Origin: Valencia hispanica
Lineage: Eukaryota; Chordata; Actinopteri; Cyprinodontiformes; Valenciidae
Assembly: GCA_963556495.2 (NCBI GenBank)
Contig: OY747711.1
Span: 34,696,914-34,760,913 of the forward strand
Length of the DNA: 64,000 nucleotides
Direction: 5' to 3'
Within the stretch, counting starts at the first letter, position 1, and each line of letters begins with the position of its first letter. The notes under the pieces are model-generated. The model was not told the DNA's origin. It saw only the letters and a list, made by a program, of their open reading frames with translations, and ran no database searches. Positions 59,801 through 64,000 of the stretch are shown piece after piece. The translations under genes and the position numbers were made by a program.

Positions 59801-62800
59801 TCACGATCATTTAGTCCTATTCTGATAGTGGTGCACAGTTTAATCAAGTCCAAAGTCAGAACAAGCATTTACCAGGACATTTTACAGCTCTTCATGCTTC
59901 CTTATGCTCACAAGCTTTATAATGGAGTTGCTAATTTATTTCTTTAAAGCTTGACCTGGCTCCTGCCCACACTGACATAAGTCAAAATACTTGCTTTAAT
60001 CATCATCACTAAATGACCAGCAAACTATTTACTATTTTATAATCAAAATTAACAGTAAATAAACACCTACAATGTAGCACTAGGAGTAATGTATCTTTGA
60101 ATTTCATTTTTGAAATGTGAAATGACTTCACAACGATTAATTGAGATGGACCTCTATACAACATTACAGCTACAACTTTAATTCTTTACTCATCACAAAC
60201 TCAGTGTCTTAAATCTAAATCTGTGTGCGAAGAAGCTAAAGCTACAAATGATGTGCCTGCATTTTAAATTGCATTCTATAGCAGGAGATGTACTTTAATA
60301 AACTGTTCTGATACAAACAGAGGGGGAGCTGGGAGAAAAAAAATGGAATCCTATACAAGCATTTTCACATAGTGTAGCTATTACTGAAATTGTAACCAAT
60401 TGGGCACATCATTATGCTGCATTTCTTTCCCCCTTTCTGTCTTATTCAACATGCTGCAGTCTCATTTCATTTCATGCTTGCTGTCCTTTTGTATGTAGTA
60501 TTTCCAGGATCGTTGTTCTCTTCCGTCAGTATTGCTGATTTTGGCAAGGCTTGTGGGGCAGACATCAACTTGAACACAAGTCAAAATCACTTTCAGATTA
60601 CAGCCAAAAACAAAATGATTGGGACATGAAATATGGATTTATCTACTATATTTAAATTGTTGACTGTATTTTGTCATATAATTTTGCCAGTTATCCTGTT
60701 CTGTGTATTACATATGAATGCAACTGCAGAGGAGTAGCTCAGCACTTCATGTTGTACATACATGTTGTGACAAAGTGATGTGTAAACAGCTCAGACACCT
60801 GAATTGTTTGTTGTCCCTTAACAGCTTCCTGTTCTGGTACATTTCATTTTGTTATCTAAAGGTCAGTCTGTTTCTGACTAAAATTGTGTTTTTATCACAA
60901 CAGTACATATGTGACGGCTGAGTACGCATCACAACGTACATACAGTGTTTTCACTTTGGCACAATGGCATCTTGTTATTCTGTCAACAAAACAAAAGAAA
61001 ATGGGAAAGATAGATAAATCATGGAAAAACATACAGCTGAATCGATGGTTCTCTAACTCTATTTTATTCCTTGCTGCAGCTGCCATCATTCATTTAACAG
61101 TTTGGCTCAGTATGCTTCCTCTGCATTGCTCGTGTCTGTCCCTGAATGTTTGCCTGCGTTCCGCAGAAACAAAAAAACATTTAACCAAAAGAAATTGTAT
61201 TTTTTAGAAACTCCAAATGCTATGTACAGAATATCATATAAGCATATGCCTGATACTGATTTTCTTTATGTCTGCACTTAGCTGAGGTTTCTTAATTATA
61301 TTTTTTACACTAATTAGTCAATCTCTTGTGCATTGGCAGTGATTAAGGATTGGTGCTAAAAATTTAAATGTGTAGATGAGTCACAGTGACGGCTATATCT
61401 ATTAAAACAAATACAATATATTGAGCTGCAACGTTCCTTTTTTAAGTTGAATACCCATTATTTCATTGTCTACAATATGAATTCTTTGTCTCTGAACACT
61501 TTGTTCTAGTTTGACCTTTGCATTTCAGTATTGCTGCTCTTGTACTTATGTACGCAATTTTGACATTATGTGTTAATCAGAAAACTGTCTTTATGAGATT
61601 CACTGAGCTTAGCTAATAAATTGTAGTGACTTTTAAATCATTATGGCTTAGGGTGAGCTTGTGTCACACCCACAATTGATTTCCTGATTGTGCACGCCCA
61701 CCTACAGCTTTGTTCAAGATTGCTGCAAATTTTTATTACAGAATTCCTTCCTTTTTTGACTCAAATATCTAGATTTTTTTAGTTCTGCATTTTTCAATCA
61801 TCCTAGACAAAGTATTAGCTTTCAACCTGCGTGAATGATGACTGAGTGTTATTATCTTTAGGTTTCACAAATAATGAAGCAGCCTGCTGCTGAAATGGGG
61901 TTACGATTCCCAAAGTGTTTTTTTCGGCCACCACTTTTGTGGAATCTGGACGGTTTCAAAATATTTACTTGTTAGACTTGTTAAATAAGGTTTTGGTTCT
62001 TTTTTGTCTCCTCCTCTAAATAGATGGTGGATAAACCAGCACATTGTCGCCTCCTAAGAAGCTGTGATGAAAACTGTATATATCTGAATGGAACAGGGTC
62101 GTTCAGCTGTGCTAAAAAATAGTTTGTCTAAGTATGTGTGCTTCTCTGTGACCTACAATCGGGTCGTGGACGCTAACATGGAGAGGTATGGCAAGCCCTT
62201 AAATCAAGTGTGATTGAGCAGGAAAACGTCTTTTGCATGAAGGAAAATAGGTCTCGAGAACCAGCTAAGAGAAACAGCCCAACGTAGTTTTCATGCATGA
62301 TAAAGTATCCGAAAATGTTCATGGTCTAGTTCTTATTTATAGCCTTCAGTAGGAAATTTCTCAAACAACCAGAGTGCACAGCAAATATGAAAATATTGAT
62401 GTTTATCTATCCATACAATTTGACTGGATATGTTTGATTGAAATAGTCTACCTCACTGTTGCTACTACAGTGTCTTTATACTAATAAAATACTTGTTTTG
62501 TTCCTTATCATTGGTTTGGTAAGTGGATTAGAGTGGTATGCAGAAAAGGACTGGGCAGACATCTCACTCTGCAAAAAGGCCACCAGCGAATCCAAAGACG
62601 CAGAGAAGAAAGTATTATACTTGTATAAAAGACTGCCACAGTTACATAAGACTTACATGATCTATACTTTTGGCCACTCTTTTTCCCACAAAGTCACAGC
62701 AAGCCTCTATTTCTCTATTAAAAGAATGCTTATTTTGCATGATTTCTTCAGAAAGTAATCGTTAATTAGTAAAGAAATTAGCCGTTTCAATGTTAGATGA

Positions 62801-64000
62801 TAGAAAACAGTACTGAAATGTCTGAGAAATACTTTTATAATCCAAGTGTGTATTTGCTGTTTAGGTGGGTTAAACTGGATGTTTTGTTTCCATTATTGTG
62901 TTCTTCAAATCTAATTAAGCCTGTTCAGACAAAAAGCTTCTCCTAGTTATCCTCAAAAAAAATTTTTAAGTTCTGCAGTAGCTGCTTTTGCACTTGGATT
63001 TTTAATTGTTCAATGTCAACACTGCAGTCCTTTAAACTGAAATTCTCCGCAGTGACCCAGAAGGTTTGTTTAGATGGCCAAGAAGTATTCAGTGCAACAG
63101 GATAAACATAATTAACACTAAATGCAACCTTCAAACCCCATAAAGTTTTAATTAGATACATGTTCAGTTGGAATATTAGTCTTGGATTAAATTTTTATTA
63201 AAACTAGGACTCAAACTTTTACATTAAAAATAAACTTTTTCTGATTAGTTACTATGTCAATGTCATAGTCTGTTTATGTAGTCTATGCTTGACTTGTAAT
63301 GAAGATGATTTTTACTGATCTTGAAGGAAATAACTGATTCTGCGTTTTATTTATTCACTGAGCTCTCTGCACAAACTGTACCGCTCTTTGTGCTTTGAGT
63401 AATGAAATGTGACATATTTTAATTTGCATTATGCCGTGTACTGCTGTGTTCATAGTGAAGATCAGAGGCATGTACTACAAAGTAGGATTAGTAGCTTCCT
63501 GAGGTAGCTTATGGTTCAGCTGTGGGTTTGTTGTGTCACAAAGCTGGTTCACATCATACAGGTGATGTTGGCTGATTCATTTTAAGCATGTTCCTGTTGA
63601 CTTTTGAAGATTTGAAGCTTTCGTTTATTAGATTTTTTTATGATTACTAAACTGTAAAATATTTTCTTGACATTTTATCACATATTACATGAGCCCACAG
63701 AACACTGCTTGATAAACTGCATGTAATCACAGTAATCTTCATGGATATCTTCTAGCATATTCTCAATACTAACATAATTCAAATGAGCTTTTGCAATTTT
63801 TCCATAAAATATTAAAGCCCGCATACAATGACTTTGAACATGAACCATTATGTCTACCCCATTGATCACTATGAATATATTTTTATGTTTATTTGTTACA
63901 TAAGAGAATGTTACACAGCAAGCTTACAATGATCTGGCAAAAACGGACTGAAATAACATCTCGAAAATACACCTGGAGCACATTCATTTAGAATCAAATC

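Larger units (their letters stand above)
51791..64000. other. probable ccser2 intron, continuing past the window
   Basis: No further ccser2 exon was recognised. Contents: an AT repeat, a small DNA-element fragment, the nested Tc1 cluster at 53.9-55.8 kb and the relic plus MITE at 58.5-59.8 kb. 52.9-53.3 kb and 60-64 kb show no repeats. 52.9-53.3 kb has non-repetitive, homeodomain-site-rich sequence that might be conserved. Confidence 0.45.

Overview
The window is vertebrate nuclear DNA, almost certainly from a ray-finned (percomorph-like) fish. It is AT-rich, with small exons, long introns and GT-AG splice sites. It is loaded with the repeats typical of teleosts: many Tc1/mariner families, a tRNA-headed SINE, LINE 3' ends, MITEs and long microsatellites. 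A killifish or livebearer relative is a guess from repeat texture only. No bacterial genes, CRISPR array or rRNA are visible.

Two protein-coding genes can be supported well, arranged head to head. On the minus strand, 22.8-31.0 kb, eight short exons (none longer than about 155 coding bases) splice in consistent phase into a secreted protein of about 251 residues. It has a signal peptide, a ten-cysteine follistatin/Kazal domain and an EF-hand pair ending like the SPARC/osteonectin EC domain. On the plus strand, two coding exons at 50.06-51.79 kb encode the N-terminal 544 residues of CCSER2. GC-richer, splice-bounded segments at 32.9-33.5 kb look like its untranslated 5' exons, so most of 33.5-50.0 kb would be its first long intron and 51.8-64.0 kb the next, with the C-terminal exons beyond the window. 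A third, weaker candidate is a signal-peptide-encoding exon on the minus strand at 1.71-1.95 kb.

The rest is mobile-element strata. 15.05-16.66 kb holds a Tc1-type transposon with an uninterrupted 334-residue DD34E transposase and roughly 205-bp IR/DR ends, inserted into an older DNA element. At least seven other Tc1-type relics or deletion derivatives are present (11.9, 18.0-19.0, 25.4-26.0, 27.1-28.0, 28.5-29.2, 39.7-40.3 and 53.9-55.8 kb), plus a further Tc1 relic at 58.5-59.8 kb split by a MITE. Other elements with readable terminal inverted repeats lie at 21.26-21.89, 37.42-38.93, 46.89-47.59 and 58.98-59.74 kb. The most unusual rearrangement is at 54.39-54.51 kb, where about 120 bp from a neighbouring element has been copied into the middle of a nested transposon.

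The main result is the SPARC-like gene, which simple ORF calling would miss. I see no wholly new system; the other points of interest are the intact Tc1 and the nested or templated insertions.
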